A stretch of 64,000 bases of DNA from assembly GCF_901000735.1 (NCBI RefSeq), contig NC_081541.1, positions 44,160,263 to 44,224,262 of the forward strand. Direction: 5' to 3'. Shown in pieces: positions 1 through 13,379 of this stretch. Below the pieces are notes generated by a model. It was not told where the DNA came from, searched no databases, and saw nothing but the letters and a program-made list of their open reading frames with translations. The translations under genes were made by a program, and so were the position numbers. This DNA comes from Corylus avellana (Eukaryota; Streptophyta; Magnoliopsida; Fagales; Betulaceae). The number at the start of each line of letters is the position of its first letter. Position 1 is the first letter of the stretch.

Positions 1-32
1 AATCATGCAATTAGAAGTTAAACTGAACTAAC

Positions 33-3000
33 CTGACAGACAAAACCATTCTTTTAAAAACATGACCAAGTTTCTTCTTCTTCCGGAAAGAATTAACAGT
101 CTCTTGGCACTTATGAAGAACCTCATGCATACTAGTGTTCATCTCTTTCAATAGCATCTGTTTAATAACGCTTCAGTTACTCAGAAAAGGATATAATCAT
201 TATCAGCAAGCAATAGCAACTGCATCAGTGAAATACCAACCTCATTTAGATGAATATGACCAACCAGGCCTGCATCAATTTCAGAACTTCCTGACACAGT
301 TTGTTGTTCTTTATATCTGCAAGTACGAAACATAGCTTAAAATTTTACATATTACATCAAGCACAACATAATTACTCAATCATTTCCCGATTACAGAATA
401 AGAATTAAACTGAACAAAAAAATGGGGGGGGGGGGGTGGTTTCGAGGATGAGCATCTCTTTTGCAGTTTCTTTTTTTTACACGCTATTTAGCCACCTGCT
501 TATACGAAGTTATACAGTCCAATAATTGACTTATAATATGCACTTATCCCAATCTCTCATTCACGTTGAAAGCAACAAGTATACATTTGGTAGCACACAC
601 GGCAGATAAGTTTATGGTGAAAAACAAGTTATATACATACATATATTCATCCACATACACACACATATATACAGGAGACAACCAAGGCTCACAAGACTAA
701 CGAATTTATATCATAATATATACTTCACTCACATAATAAGGAATAACAAATAATCCTTGTTTCTCAGATCCAACTATAAACCAACATATATTGCACAAAA
801 AGAACACAGACTGATAACATAATCAACAAGGACAGTGGCATTGTGCCTTACTTTTACATGTACAGAACATGCATAAATATGTAAGAGAAGACTAAAAAAA
901 AAAAAGTACAGTTGAAGTGGAAAAACATACTCAATCAGGAACTCAACAGCAGTATCTTTAAGGCTGACTTTCTTCAATTGATTCTTCACTAAATATGCTG
1001 CTTTTTCTCGGCAATATTTTCTCCCACAACCACATTCATTCAAAAACAATATCACACGCCGGTCAATAAGTTCATTCTTAAAATTGACCTTGCAAAGCAA
1101 TATTTCCTGAAGAAGACAAAAAATACAAATATAAATGTACAATTATGAGAGATGCCAATGCATTTTCTGCAGAAGCAGAAGAATAATGATAGCTTCTTTA
1201 CTAGCCAAAAGTTGAATACCTTCATCAACTCCCATGAGGAATTGCTGCTTGGAGTAGAATCAAGAACTGCCTTATATGCAGGATTTGACATCGCAGTTGC
1301 AGCTAAGACGCCAACAGGTTCACCAGCAGGCAAAATATTATGGGCCTTACTTCTAGAATCTACCTCATACTCGAATTGGATTATGGAGTTGCTGTTAACA
1401 TTCCTCACTGTGCCATCATAACAAATAACAATATCTCGAAGGATGGCCATTAAGTTTTTAAATAAGGTACCAGGTTCAGACAATCCCCTCGATGAGCGAA
1501 CAATTACTTCTCTCGTAGATATTGAATGAACCAGCTCCTCATATGGATCTAACCCATGAAAAAAACAGCTTTGGATTAATCCATATTCTGCAGAAGGATA
1601 ATCAACTCCATCAGAAGAATATTTACTATGGAAAAGATAGGCCACATCTTCAACCAATGTCTTGGAGTAGAACTTTCCCTTATCAAAAAGCTGCAGGCCC
1701 AAAAAGCCAATTTGTTGAACTACTTTGTTAATAGCTGAATCACTTTTGGAGTCGACTAAATCACCCAATGCAGACGACTGTAGAATAAAATTTGTAACCG
1801 GCACCTTCACAAGTTTGATGTGATTCTCTAATTGCAATTGCACCAGCTCATTGTATGTTGACCTTAGGTGATACAGCAAAGGAGAAACAACCTGAAAATT
1901 CTTTCGAATTGTTTGTATGACCTCGCTGGATATGGCAAAATCCTCTAACCCGACACTGAAACCTTCTGTAAATATGTTTTCCATCAACAAAGGCTGTAGA
2001 GAATTAAAAAAATTTAGAACCTCTTCAGGACCCTTCTCAAAGAAAATAGAGGTCACAATTTCATTAACCACAGATGATACAATATCCCTATTGAAGTCAA
2101 TTTCCAATATATCACTTTGGCGAATCAAGTGTTTCTCCCCACAGCAGTCAAAGTGAGATGGCAAAGCCGTCTGTAACATCTGCAAAGTAGTCCAACAAGG
2201 GGCAGCAGAATGAGCCTTCAATAAAGCAGGCTCTGGCAAAGGAGATGAAGCAAACATGGCCAACTGCTGAGCTGCTGCTCTCTGTAAGAAATATGTCTTA
2301 AACATTGTCTTCAGCGACAACAACGAGTCAATAGCCAGTTGCAAGTTCAGTTTGCCACTGTGAGAGCTAAGCAATTGTTTATCCACGGAGAAAAGTTCCA
2401 AAACTTCGGCTTTCGCAGCAAGAGACTGTGGATAGAATAAATGAATGCAGTCACCATCAAAATCAGCACTTAAGGGCCCACAAATGAGTGGGTTTATCTT
2501 CACAGTGTGATCATCGTGAACATACACGGTAAGTGCTTGCAATGAATGCTTATGGGTTGTTGGTGGCCTGTTAATAAAAACAATATCCCCGTCCATAATC
2601 CGCCGATGTATTACTTGGCCCGTTCGGAGAAATGTATGCCCCTTGGAACCCTCCCTCAGTGAATACCTTGATGAGCCATCTCCATATGTAAGGCACAACT
2701 TCTTATCTACCAGCTCTTGTAGATACTTAATGTTGTGCTCATTGACCTTCTCCTCAAAGGTAATCCTCTGTGCAATCTCGAGTGGGATGCCAATCTCACT
2801 GACTTTTTGATAAGCATCCCCAGTTATCACACTTCGGGAGGAGAAGCCTGAACCCTTTCTAATGAACAACATTCTAATTTTTTCAAGCCACGCTTTTGTT
2901 GAAGAATTGTTGGGCTCTTTGCTAACTCCAAATCGCGAATCAATATCACGAGATGCTTTTGCAGTGCCCCTGATTTGCAGATACTGATTAACTGTTGATT

Positions 3001-6000
3001 GTAAATCATTGGCTTCAACTTCATGAGATTCAAAATTTGGTGTCCCAGATCTTGAACTCCTGATGATCTCAACCTGTCTAAGAATTTTCTTGAGCATTGA
3101 TGAAGAAGGGTCCTGGAATAAAACAAGAAACAAATACCAATAGACCAAATTCAACCTCAAAACAAGAGAGGAAAAAGAAAGAAAAAGAAAGAAAGAGGTG
3201 TTAAGATTTGCTTATAATTTGACTTACTGAAGACATGACAGTAACACCATCAGAAATTTCTGGCACAGACAAGCAGTTTGGGGGGACAGGTAAGTACTGC
3301 AGGATGTATCCATCTTGAGGGAAATACCCTTTCCTAGAAAGTTTTTTCCTAGTCTGTTCAGGAATTCTTTTCAGCATTTCCATCACCTATTAATTATAGT
3401 CAAAGACAATACATGTGTCAATGCAAAAAAGAGCAGAATACCACAGCATTTTGTGAAATGTATATGATTTACATGACATGATTTCTGTTTTCAGATCTCA
3501 AAACCTCAACAAAATAAAGCATTTGACTCAGTTACTGATGATCGGAAATTTTATTTATTCCATGGGATACTTTGAAATATATTTTATAAGTCCAGCCAAA
3601 TTATACAGCCATCCAAATCATTGATTGAAGAAATTAAGCCACGGCCACTCTTCAAACCAACAAAGAGAAGAACTAGCCAACCATGGCCAAAACATGCCAT
3701 AAATTTAAGTTACCCTAACGACCTAAGAAAATATGACAGTGATATCACCAAACTACCATCATTAGTACATACCATTGCTACCCATAAAGATAATTATACG
3801 GGTGCCAAAACCAATATTAGTACAAGCATGCAATGATAATACGTTATAAGTTACAAATTAAGACAATATGATGGTCATATTCCCCAATTGAAACCAATAA
3901 TTGGCTACAAATATGTAGATATGCACAAATGTGATTCAAAAACCACAATGGTACTAATACAACACATGCAATAAGAACGTCGTGAGATGATCACTTCACC
4001 AAATTACTGAGATCAGAACAGATTTACATATAGATGCGTGTGTGTGTGTGTCAAAAACCACAAACAGCACTACTACAATGCGAAAAGAAGAGGAAGGGCA
4101 TGAAGCTCAAGGTAGAACAGCAAAATCATCCAGAAACTTCCCCATAAATATGAACAAAATAAAACAATAGCAGATAAGAAGTCACTTTATCTGAGCCTAG
4201 ATATCAATTAGCCAAAAACACAGTGTCACAATAGCAAAGATCAACAGAATAACAGAAGGAAGCAAACCTCGCAAGGAAGCAAAGGCCGACAAAAGTCATC
4301 ACCATAGAGAAAACCATATCTTTCCAAAAAATTCCATAAACCATCTTTCAGTCTTGCATTTTTTTGTGGCAGCCTCAGTTCCAAGAAAGTAGCGCCATCT
4401 GTTGATTTAACCTCTTTAACAGAAACTTGTGGAGTGTCCTAAAACAAGAAAAAAGAAGGAAAAAAAGGGATCATAAACCTTGTAAATTGAAATGACAGAG
4501 AAACATAAAGTCAGAAAACACTCGGAAAATGTTCCATATATAAACAAATAAGAACCACGCCCAGAAAAAATTCAATGGATCCCTTGTTTTCTTCTTTTTC
4601 TTCTTATGAAATAATTGAGATGAATGGTTTTTTAAAAATAAAAGGAATTGCCCCTCTTTTTTTTTTGAGATATTTTTATCGATATATATTGATCAGTAAT
4701 AATCTCAGAACAAAACACCCAGTCCAGAAGAAAGACTGTTACAAGAGAAAGGCAATGGAAAAGCTGATAATATAAATAACATAATAAAAGAGAAAGGCAA
4801 TAAAATAAATTTATGCACCGTTTGCGTTCATAATTTACAGTAATAGTTATGCTCTGCAACATAACTCAACAAAGCCCTAGGCCCAACTACATGGGATCCC
4901 ACATGAAACCTCTCTAGCCACTCAAATTTAAAACTCAGAACCATAGACAGAATCAACCACAACAATGGATATGGAAAAAACATCAAGAACCCCATCTATG
5001 GAGCAAAGAGTTATGATCATATGTGATATGAACCACAGACCAGACTTAAATCACCTCTTATCCAAAAAAATAAAGGTACATCAGTCATCCAAATTAGGGA
5101 ACTTCTTCCACCTAAACTCCTTCATTAGGACTAATGAAAATTTATTTGTGAGTGGTACACCGTGGAATTACATAATATGTCCAATTTGGACAGCTGAATA
5201 ATGTATGACGGGAAACAGTGCAAAACTTGCTATGCATTGCCAAATAGCATGACATTTATGATTTTTTGTTTTCTCTCACAACTTTAGTGGAATATTGCCT
5301 AGCCAAGTGATGGAGGTGATAATGGAGAGGCAGTTTCGGTAGAGGAATAAATCAGGTGGCAAGGAAAGCAGCTTCTTTGTCTCTAATGTGTAATATTTAG
5401 ACAGAGGAATAACAAGGAGTGCAGAGGGATGGAAAAGTCAATTTCCTAACTCAAAGTGTGCTATTTTATTTAAGCTCCATCACTTCTTCCTTTGCTTGGT
5501 TGCCTGTAGATGGAGTTCATTGATTAATTGTCTCTTGACAGATAACATCTTTTTCTTTTTTGTATACTATTTCACTATACTTCCAGTACTTGGTTGGATC
5601 CTTCTTCTTTTGGGATCTCTTTAATTAAAAAATCCCATTTTACACACACAACAAAAAAAAGGAATATTTTATGATCGTGAAGAAATTTTTTTTTTTTTAT
5701 GAAGGGGAACCACCCAAGGAAGAGCCACTTCGTGTACCCATCCCTAAAGGATAAACTTCGGACCCGTGTAACACACCCTCACCACATGGATCGGTCAAAT
5801 CTAGCTTTCGCCAAGGGTATGGTCCCAAGGAGTTGATTGCACCCAAGGGGATTCCAACCTTAGACCTAATGGTTATGACACCAAAGCTCAAGGTCTTCAC
5901 CACTTGAGCCAATCCCTCAGGGTTAATCGTAAAGATATTTTGTTACACCTAGGTTTAAAGAACTATCATCAAATTGAGCTGCTTTAATTTAGGAATGAGA

Positions 6001-8811
6001 GTGCACTTCATTCCGCTCCACTCCTGCTCTCATTATTCAATCCCATACATCAAAGTCATAATTATCTATATCAACTAGGTCAAGATGCTTTGCTCAAAAG
6101 AAATCAGCTAAATTTAAAGAATGTAGCTGGGACAACCGAACATAACTTAATCAATCATTGACAAAATCTTTTATTGTTCCAATTATTGCATAATTTCTTT
6201 CACCCGTCTACTAACTGCTTAAAAATTGATCAAACTCTTTTTGTCTTCCATAAAATGAGCATTTTCCTTAAAAACAGTCTTCTCTATAGCTTAACCTGTC
6301 TAAAAGGATCAATTGCCAATTCTACGAATGAGAAGACATTGAAGTGTTTTCCAGGATCTAAAGATGTTTATAAAGCTTAAAGAGAGCCCAACATAAAATG
6401 AAAGATACAATCTGATAGACTTCACAAGAAAATCGATAAACCAATATATGGGACAACGCCTAATGAGAGAAAGCAAGGGCAAGAGCAAGTGAGAAAGAGA
6501 GATGAAACCACAAAAACAATTTTTCAAAATATACATGGAAAGATATAGGATAATGTGCATATATCAGCATACTCCTCTGAATTAAAGGCAATTACCACTC
6601 AAACCTGTCCAAGAATTGGAACTTTGTAAGACCTACCATGAATGTGATCAAAGGTAAAATTATGGAAACTTGAATTTGGCCTTTTTCTCCTTTTTTTTAT
6701 AAGAATTAAAATATGTACATTGGAAATCGGATTTTAGAACATATAATGAAAAAAGACATTATAATAAAAAAAATTCTTTACAACACATCTATTTGTACTC
6801 ATCCAGTTATTTGTGTTTCTTATAATTCAGAGAGAGAGAGAGAGAGAGAGAGTTAAGGAAAACAAATATGCTGAGACGAGATGTCAATGCGGTGACATAA
6901 AAAATTAATTAAAATAAGCCAAGCACAACATTATGCACACCCAATAACATGCATATCCAATAACAAGGAAACTATAATTTGATTCATCTAATAATTTTTG
7001 TTGTAAGTAATCAAAATTTGAATCATTTTATACTTACCTCACAACATGAAGACATCAATCTTTCCGCTACACCGGCATTCTTGAGCGGAAACTGAATGGT
7101 AGTAAGATCAAGCAGATAAAGCACAAGCTCAGAAATTTTAAATTTTCAATAACCAAGTGCACGACAACTGGCTCACAAAGTACCAAGGAATTGAAAACCA
7201 AAGAAACACACTAACAGACCAACTTTTTCATCAATTAGTTCTTGACAAGAAAATAACAAACAAGAGAGTTGTGGGTTCCAAATCAGTGGTCTTTTGAAAT
7301 ATGTTCAAAATAGATCATGCAGCATCAAGGTTCAAGATTTCCTTTGCAATGTTTTGACAAAAGTAGGGGCAAAACTTTGTGTTGTACAAGCTATATGTAC
7401 AGAGAAGAATCAGAAGATACAAAGGAAATACAATTGACAAGATATTGTACAAAATGATGAAATAAAAACAATAATGTAGTAACTTCTCAAAACATAATAG
7501 CACAATTACAGAAAGGAGACTTTTCCTAAAAAAAAAAAAAACTCTTAATAGGATTCTTGATATGAACCACTTCATTTCTTAATAGAAAGTGAAAATAGAA
7601 ACAAGGAGCTCCTCTATCTTTCCTCAATCTAAAGAGAGGAACAATTCAGAGAACAAGTAAAAGTAAAATTTTGGTGACTTCACCTTGGCTGTACTTTGCT
7701 CAGTTGGTGAAACTTGCCTTGGTGTTTTAGGGGTCTACTGGGGTGTTTTTTGCTCTTTCTAGTTAGATGTTTCCTTTTGTATTCTTCATGTGTACTTACT
7801 ACTTAGGGGCGCCTTACGCTTTTAATACTATTTGTCGATTACTTATCAAAAAAAAAAAAAAAAATTGGTGAAGTGTCTTCTCTACATACAGAAGCATGAC
7901 ATAAAAAAGATCCTTAATGAAGTAGGAGGAAATACTTGATCAGGTCATACCTTGTTAGTTTTCAATTTCAAGCACTTCAAGCACAATAAGCTCAACATCT
8001 TTTTTAACTCACTGACATGGCTGGGATGATATATTGGAATTGGTAATTCAATATATCCAAAATGGCCTGAAACGAACAAAACTTTTCCCTTTATAACATA
8101 TACAAATGAAAAATTATCTCCATGTCATATAGTTGAACACTTAATCATATCTGGTCATTTTTATACAAGATAACAAGGTGGGATGAAAACTTACGCACCT
8201 TCGCATTTCCCTTGTTCAGAAGTTCCACAAGATTCACATTTACCAAATTCAAGGGGCAGGCCAAGAAAGGGATTTGCCAGTTGAGTTACATGGGTAATGG
8301 GGCAGTCACTGATGGATGCTGTACACTACAAAAACAATGTAAAAACAAATTAATTAATCAGTTTACTACTGATTTGGTAAAAGGTTCAAAGCTTGAATCC
8401 CTACCATTATTATAATAGAGTGACTTGTGAATTAGGCAGGCAATACATAGAGTACTTTACTCGGTTGGAGGTGATTTTCTAGTTTGGCTTGGCATGGTCA
8501 ACAATAAATTACCAATTATCAGGCAATACTTCGTATAGTAGATAATTATTTATCATTCTCAAATGAATGTTCAAAGCAAGCTCTAGAGCAACTTCCTCCA
8601 AACAAAATAGAAAACAAAGTACCTCCAATTTTTATCAAGTGTTTACCATCAACCGAATGCCAAGAAGATATCTCAGACATAGACAAAAAGAAAAGTTAAA
8701 CAGGTATATGAGAAAATTCATTCTACTTACAATTTCATGACGAGTAGCCAAAGAAAAACTGATCCCAACAATCTCCCCATCTAAAAAAGTTGAAGAGCCA
8801 TTTTCCTCCAT
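33..8811 (-). CDS. NRPE1: RNA polymerase V largest subunit NRPE1 (5' part, runs off left edge)
   Basis: Largest catalytic subunit of plant-specific Pol V, which makes scaffold transcripts for AGO4-guided DNA methylation in the nucleus. Coding exons in order: 8811-8731, 8325-8199, 8066-7951, 7091-7038, 4438-4268, 3386-3228, 3112-1220, 1106-931, 316-241, 157-33. All have GT-AG borders and join in phase to about 992 residues; family members are near 2000, so the Ser/WG-rich C-terminal tail and DeCL domain lie beyond position 1. The start at 8811 gives the family-like N-terminus MEENG. A zinc clamp is visible (C57, C60, C68, H71, followed by FGYI). The catalytic metal-A motif DFDGD is at about residues 453-457, inside the 631-codon exon 3112-1220. 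GEPVGVLAA near the end of that exon is the region next to the Pol II trigger loop. I chose NRPE1 over NRPD1 from strong remembered similarity to Arabidopsis NRPE1 throughout (for example RHEIC and GHIHLNE). No frameshift or stop was seen. Confidence 0.93.
5690..5925 (-). mobile_element. tRNA-derived SINE in the largest NRPE1 intron
   Basis: On the minus strand the 5' end carries a box-A-like GGCTCAAGTGGT, then a box-B-like GGTTGGAATCCC, and ends in a poly-A tail (the T run at 5685-5699 on the plus strand). Flanking direct repeats of 16 bp with two mismatches (5674-5689 and 5926-5941, ATCGTRAAGAWATTTT) are a good target-site duplication. It lies in the 2.6 kb intron between coding exons 7091-7038 and 4438-4268. 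Confidence 0.8.
6829..6853. repeat. (AG)n microsatellite in an NRPE1 intron
   Basis: About a dozen AG dinucleotides in a row. No other feature was recognised here. Confidence 0.9.
7672..7863 (+). mobile_element. 5'-truncated LINE 3' end
   Basis: The stretch ends in CTTTTAATAC, then TTACTTATC, then a 15-17 nt poly-A run, which is the usual tail of plant L1-type LINEs. TTGGTGA is found both at the left border and right after the tail, compatible with a short target-site duplication. It lies in the NRPE1 intron between 7951 and 7091, and only about 190 bp of 3' sequence remains. Confidence 0.6.
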
Positions 8812-10240
8812 GTCTTTTACAGAAAACCTTAAAAAGTACTGCAAAGAAAATCCTAATTAAGTGCCAACAATATAGGATAATATATAATTACTCAACAGTG
8901 TCAACAAGCTAACCAAAAAAGGAGCTTCCTTACTAAATTAAATTTTTTGCCATTCAATATGCAAAACAAGATTACATATGGCCAAATTTTTCATGGCAAG
9001 CAAACAAAGCGTCATTTTTTCTTTTTCTTTTTTATCCATTTGCAACTAAGCATATAAATTTCCAACATCTCGAGAAGCAACATATTTTGATTAGAAGTAC
9101 AAAATAAACCCAAGAAGAGAAAGCGACAAAATCTACTTATATAGCAAAACCAACATACATGCATACATGCAAAACCCAAGATTATTATATAGCCTCCCCA
9201 AAAAATAAAAGCAAAAAATGAAAAAAGAAAGACTGTTGCAAATACACTTTTACAAGTAAAGCCCAAGTTTCAGTATATATGCCAAGAAAAATGCCGGAAA
9301 ACATTTCAGCAAAACTTAACAGAAAAAATAAATTATAAATAAACAAAAAGAGAATAAACTGAGTCAATGTAAAGGATTGGTTTGGCTTCTGAGAAAATAG
9401 AGGAAAATAACTTTTTCTAATTTTGAAGTAAAAAGAAAAACCTAAAACCCACATATAAAAAAGAGAAAGGGAGAAAAGAAAGAAAAGTCACAACTTTCCT
9501 TTCCCTCTTCTTTCTCAGCAGCCAAACACTTCAAAACGTAAGATGCATGGAAGGAAGAGCAACATTACCCTGAACCCCAGCCTAAAAAAGAAGACATCAA
9601 AACCCTAAATGCAACAAACAATAAAAGGACAACAACGCAAATGTCTTTAGCTTGGCACTCAAAGAAAGTGACAAAAACTTCTGTTTGGCTCCCGAGAAAA
9701 CCCAAAGAAAACGAAAAAAAAAAAAAAAAAAAAAAAAGAGAACATAAACCACCCAAGGTCCGAACTTTTCCAATCCACAAGAAACAACAATTCAGACAAA
9801 CACAGCTGAGAAAATAAAAAATGTACTAATTTTCTACTTTGCGTTTTTCTTCTTACAATCAAAACCAACCAAAACAAAAAGCCCCCATTTTCCCTCCTTT
9901 ACGTTTTATATCCCTCACTTTCTCAGCTACCAAACACAGAAAATGCAAAGGATTCCACTCCCTGCCCCAATTTTCCTTGTTCTCACTTTATTTCTCTCAC
10001 ATTCTCAGCAATCAAATACACAGCGGAAAAAAATTAAAAATATATATATTAAAAAAAAAAGGGGGGGGGAGGGGGAACATAAAAACTTACCACAGATTCT
10101 CACTCCCACTGCCCTTCGAATTGGTGGGTTCTAACCCAAAACCCTAAATCAAACCCCTAAAGCTAAAACAAAGAAAAGAGAGTGAAACAACAGAGGCTGA
10201 GAGAAAGGGTCTGTGAGAGAGAGCTGAAGAGAGTGAGAGT
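8812..10240 (-). promoter_or_regulatory. NRPE1: NRPE1 5' UTR with a long leader intron (inferred)
   Basis: A TTTGCAG acceptor ends at 8839, so the last 27 nt of leader (8838-8812) abut the start codon. The best upstream donor on the minus strand is CTGTG|GTAAGT, with the exon ending at 10091. The preceding CT-rich stretch, up to about 10240, looks like a plant 5' UTR. This implies a leader intron of roughly 1.25 kb (10090-8839). The exact transcription start is not visible. The leader exon and intron are inference, needing RNA evidence; the coding start is much firmer. Confidence 0.5.
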
Positions 10241-10494
10241 CAAGAAATGTATTTTTGTTGTGAGAAAAACAAAATAGTGGCGTCGTGTAACGTGTACTAA
10301 ATAAACTAACAACATTGCAATTACTTTACATTTAAAATAAATAAACAACAACATTGACATTTGTAGACTTGTAGTAAATTTATCATTCTCCCTCCAAAAA
10401 AAATAAAAAATAATAATAAATTTATCATTCATTTTAATTATTAACAAAAAAAAAAACTATTTTTTTATTTTAATTAACAAAAATTACTTTTTCT

Positions 10495-10811
10495 TTTTTT
10501 TTTTTCTAATCAAAAGGGTAGGTCGGGGAGATCAATTGTGATTATCCTACTTGGGCGTGACCATAGTAGCACCTACCCACTGGGAGCCACACAGGAGAGA
10601 CCTATACGGTGGGAATCGCAGGCGCTCCCTCAAGTCCAACTGAGTCATAGCCTGACTCAGCCTCACCAGAGCATCAATAGGAATCCAAAGTAGCTAATAC
10701 TAATCGGGCTTATGTGGGGATTCTCCATTGCGGAGATTCAAACCTATTCCCTAATACATGCTCTGACCACTTAGGAACTTCCTTGGGCCATTGAATCACC
10801 ACCCTTGGTAG
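10495..10811 (-). mobile_element. tRNA-derived SINE just upstream of NRPE1
   Basis: The minus strand has a tRNA-like head (CCTAAGTGGTCAGAGCA) and a box B (GGTTTGAATCTCC), and ends in a poly-A-like tail at the left. TTACTTTTT(T)CT at 10484-10494 and again at 10812-10823 are the probable target-site duplications. It sits about 250-550 bp upstream of the inferred NRPE1 transcription start and could influence that promoter. Confidence 0.75.
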
Positions 10812-11119
10812 TTACTTTTTTCTATTTTAACTATTCACAAAAATTACTTTTATTTCTTGATCTCAGTTTTAACTATTCATTTTCACTATTTTCATTAGCT
10901 TCAATCATTTGCAAAGTTGTGAATGATTTTTTCTCAATTATTTTGCTAAATCGCCAATATATTCTCCCGAAATATTTCGGAGGAGCCTAGGAGGTTCTAG
11001 ACGGGGCACTCTATTTTATGCCGTATTAAATTCGCAGGTTGAAGCTCATGAGCCATTTTTTATCCAAGGAATAGATAATGCTGAAAAAATAAATAAATAA
11101 AATTGGCTTTTCTTCCTTT

Positions 11120-11395
11120 CAAAAGATTATTGTTGCATTGAGGATGCTAGCTTACGGAGTAATGAGTGATTTTGTTGACGAATATCCGAGGATTGCAAAA
11201 ACTATTGCAATGAAGAGTCTAAAACTATTTGTCAAAGTTGTGGTTCCTACAATCTCTTATCAATACTTGATGTCACCAACAAACCACGACATTGCGAAAT
11301 TGCTAATGACTGGCCAAATACATGGGTTTTTAGAGATAATGGAGGGCATTTTTTGCATGCACTATAAATGAAAGAACTGCCCAACAGTGTGTATG
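11120..11395 (+). pseudogene. PIF/Harbinger (HARBI1/ALP1-like) transposase fragment
   Basis: Translation of the plus strand from about 11120 gives residues such as ALRMLAYGV, then VDEYPRI, LKLFVKVVV, DIAKLL and FCMHYK. After an in-frame stop it continues KNCPT. These blocks, with their order and spacing, match the conserved DDE_Tnp_4 region of plant Harbinger transposases and ALP1-like nucleases (typically ALRMLAYG, VDEY, then DCMHW.WKNCP). The expected catalytic Asp of the CMHW block is replaced (IFCMHY), and a stop interrupts the block. Only about 90 codons survive with no flanking transposase exons, so this is a dead fragment. Confidence 0.75.
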
Positions 11396-12515
11396 TCTCC
11401 TCCTGCAAGCTCTTTGGAGGAGAGAATGAAATGAAAATGGGAGAGATGAGAGATCAAAGAGACAAATGAAAAGGCAATAGAATAATGAAAGGAAGAAGAA
11501 GTATTCAATAAAAAAAACATGGTTTTTACTTTTGGTAAGTGTTTGGTGGGCATTATAGCAGTTCACCAAATTTTTTGTTAAAACAATCAGCCGGATATGA
11601 GAGATTATTAACCCAAATTTACATCTCGGCTAGCCATAAAAGACCCAAGGCCATGTCAATCTGACGTAGCGGACGACTAAGGTAACTAATCAAATAGCAG
11701 CGTCTTTGATTATGCGAGGAGAAGCGTCTTCATTTTCTATCCAAAAAAATAAAAACAAGCATGCAGGTTAAAAGAAATATAAAACTCCGCAGAGTATTTG
11801 AGAGAGAATTCTCTGATTTTATAATAATTCAATGGATTGAGTTTTACAAAATAAGCAAGCCTATGTATAGAAGAGAAATGCTTGTAGAGAAAGTAAACAT
11901 ACTTCTAGTAGAGAAAGTAAATCTAATCCTAGTAAAAAAAGTCGAGCAAAATCATCAGTAGCCAGTCTCTTGGGCAAGCCTCGATGCATCAGTCTGAAGA
12001 TGGGTCAGCTGTAAACATAATTGTTTTACGGGTGGAAAGATAGAATGTAGGTCTACAACTTAATATATAGGTAGTCACGCATGAAACATGTCAATATGCG
12101 GTGAACTCAATCATTTTATAAACCATATATGAATCGCATACAATATCAAGCAACATGATTTCTATCGGTATCAAGTAAACAAGGTAGAAAATCATGCTAA
12201 TGTGTATATTATTAACACAAAATTATCACATGTACCAATTATGCATTTAACCTTAAAGTTAAAGCAAATCAAGAAAATGGCTGTACAATGGCAGAGCTTT
12301 GATATTTATATATTTTTGCTCTCCTCGTTTTTAGCTCTTATAGGAGGAGAGATTGGAAGAGTGGAATTAGCTTTTGCATGTAAAGGAATTGCATAATTTG
12401 GGGTTAAACAATGGGAGTTTGTCCTTGCAGTTGAACCTTTTTTTCCCTTGGTTTTAACTTTTGGGTGCTATAATGAAAAGTTTCTGGTTTTGAGGTTTTG
12501 GGGACTGAGATAACT
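11396..12515. other. Intergenic DNA with no gene recognised
   Basis: AT-rich sequence. The ORFs on either strand are short, have no recognisable motif and lack plausible splice partners. Confidence 0.6.
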
Positions 12516-12650
12516 AAATTGGGTGAGTTTTTTTTTTTTTTTTTTTTTATTTTTATATGTCCGCCTAAGAGGGGGAGGGGGGATTCGAACTAGTGACTTC
12601 AGCTTCATTAGGCGTGGTCTCGGTCGATTGAGCTACCTCTTGGGGACTAA
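12516..12650 (-). mobile_element. tRNA-like SINE, short family
   Basis: On the minus strand: GGTAGCTCAATCGACCGAG (box A region), CTAGTTCGAATCCCC (box B), a GTCCGCC-like 3' segment, and a tail represented by the T run at about 12524-12552. The same family occurs at 55852-55965 (plus) and 59940-60062 (minus). Confidence 0.75.
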
Positions 12651-13379
12651 GTTAGTTGATATATTGGTTCTTGTGGATATTTGTTTTGGTTGGTTACCCA
12701 ACAAAGGGTAAATGGACAATTTGTAAACATTATGTAGCATGAAGGTTAACTATTGAAAGATATTGGCTAGATATTTAAACAGCTTTATGCCATCCCTGTT
12801 GACAGGGCTGGCACATCTTTTGACCCATTTTCTGTTGATTAGTTGTATTATTTGCACTGTAATTTTCATTATGCAACTGTTGTTGAGAAGTCTACCCAAT
12901 TTTTCGTATTTTGATCCTTGTAACCCTTTTCTCGATTTTCTTAGAAAATATATATATATATTGGTGAAGTAATTTGATGGATTGGAGGTGATGGGTTCAA
13001 GTCTCACCATCGGTGACTAAAGAAAATAAAGCTCACTTACCAAAAAAGAAAAAGGCTCATGTCTATTATATATCTAAGTCCACCAACTTTTCACCATTAT
13101 ATATGATATATTTTTTATGGTGCGATTAGGGGTCAAACAATGACTTAATCATGCTTGAGGGATCATTTTTAGTGCTTCCCACTAATTCGTTGGCTTCTCT
13201 TATTTGATGACCCATCAATAGTAACGCTTAGGATATGATGTCTCAATATTTGACCTCCACTTATCCTTTTAGCTCATAAAAATAAAGATTATGATTAATA
13301 TATGGACAATTATATTGACTCTTTCAAATTACCAATCATTTTATAATGTCCTCTCAAACATTAAAAAGTTGTAATTGAC
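12651..13379. other. Intergenic DNA with one degraded box-B-like motif
   Basis: At about 12987-13010 the plus strand has GATGGGTTCAAGTCTCACC, a box-B-like motif that could be a SINE remnant. No coding sequence was recognised in the rest. Confidence 0.4.

Noticed and set aside
427..438. G run as a quadruplex or regulatory site
   Set aside because: A simple homopolymer in an NRPE1 intron, without spaced G tracts.
8319..8325. Alternative NRPE1 acceptor with the exon starting at 8318
   Set aside because: It breaks the reading frame. The acceptor at 8326 keeps the frame and yields the conserved HEIC.
8838..8844. Upstream ATG at 8844 as the NRPE1 start
   Set aside because: It falls across the inferred leader-intron acceptor and would add residues not found in the family; the ATG at 8811 gives the family-like N-terminus.
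12560..12645. tRNA gene
   Set aside because: Box A/B-like words are present, but there is no full cloverleaf or acceptor stem, and the sequence recurs with poly-A tails and target duplications, so it is a SINE.
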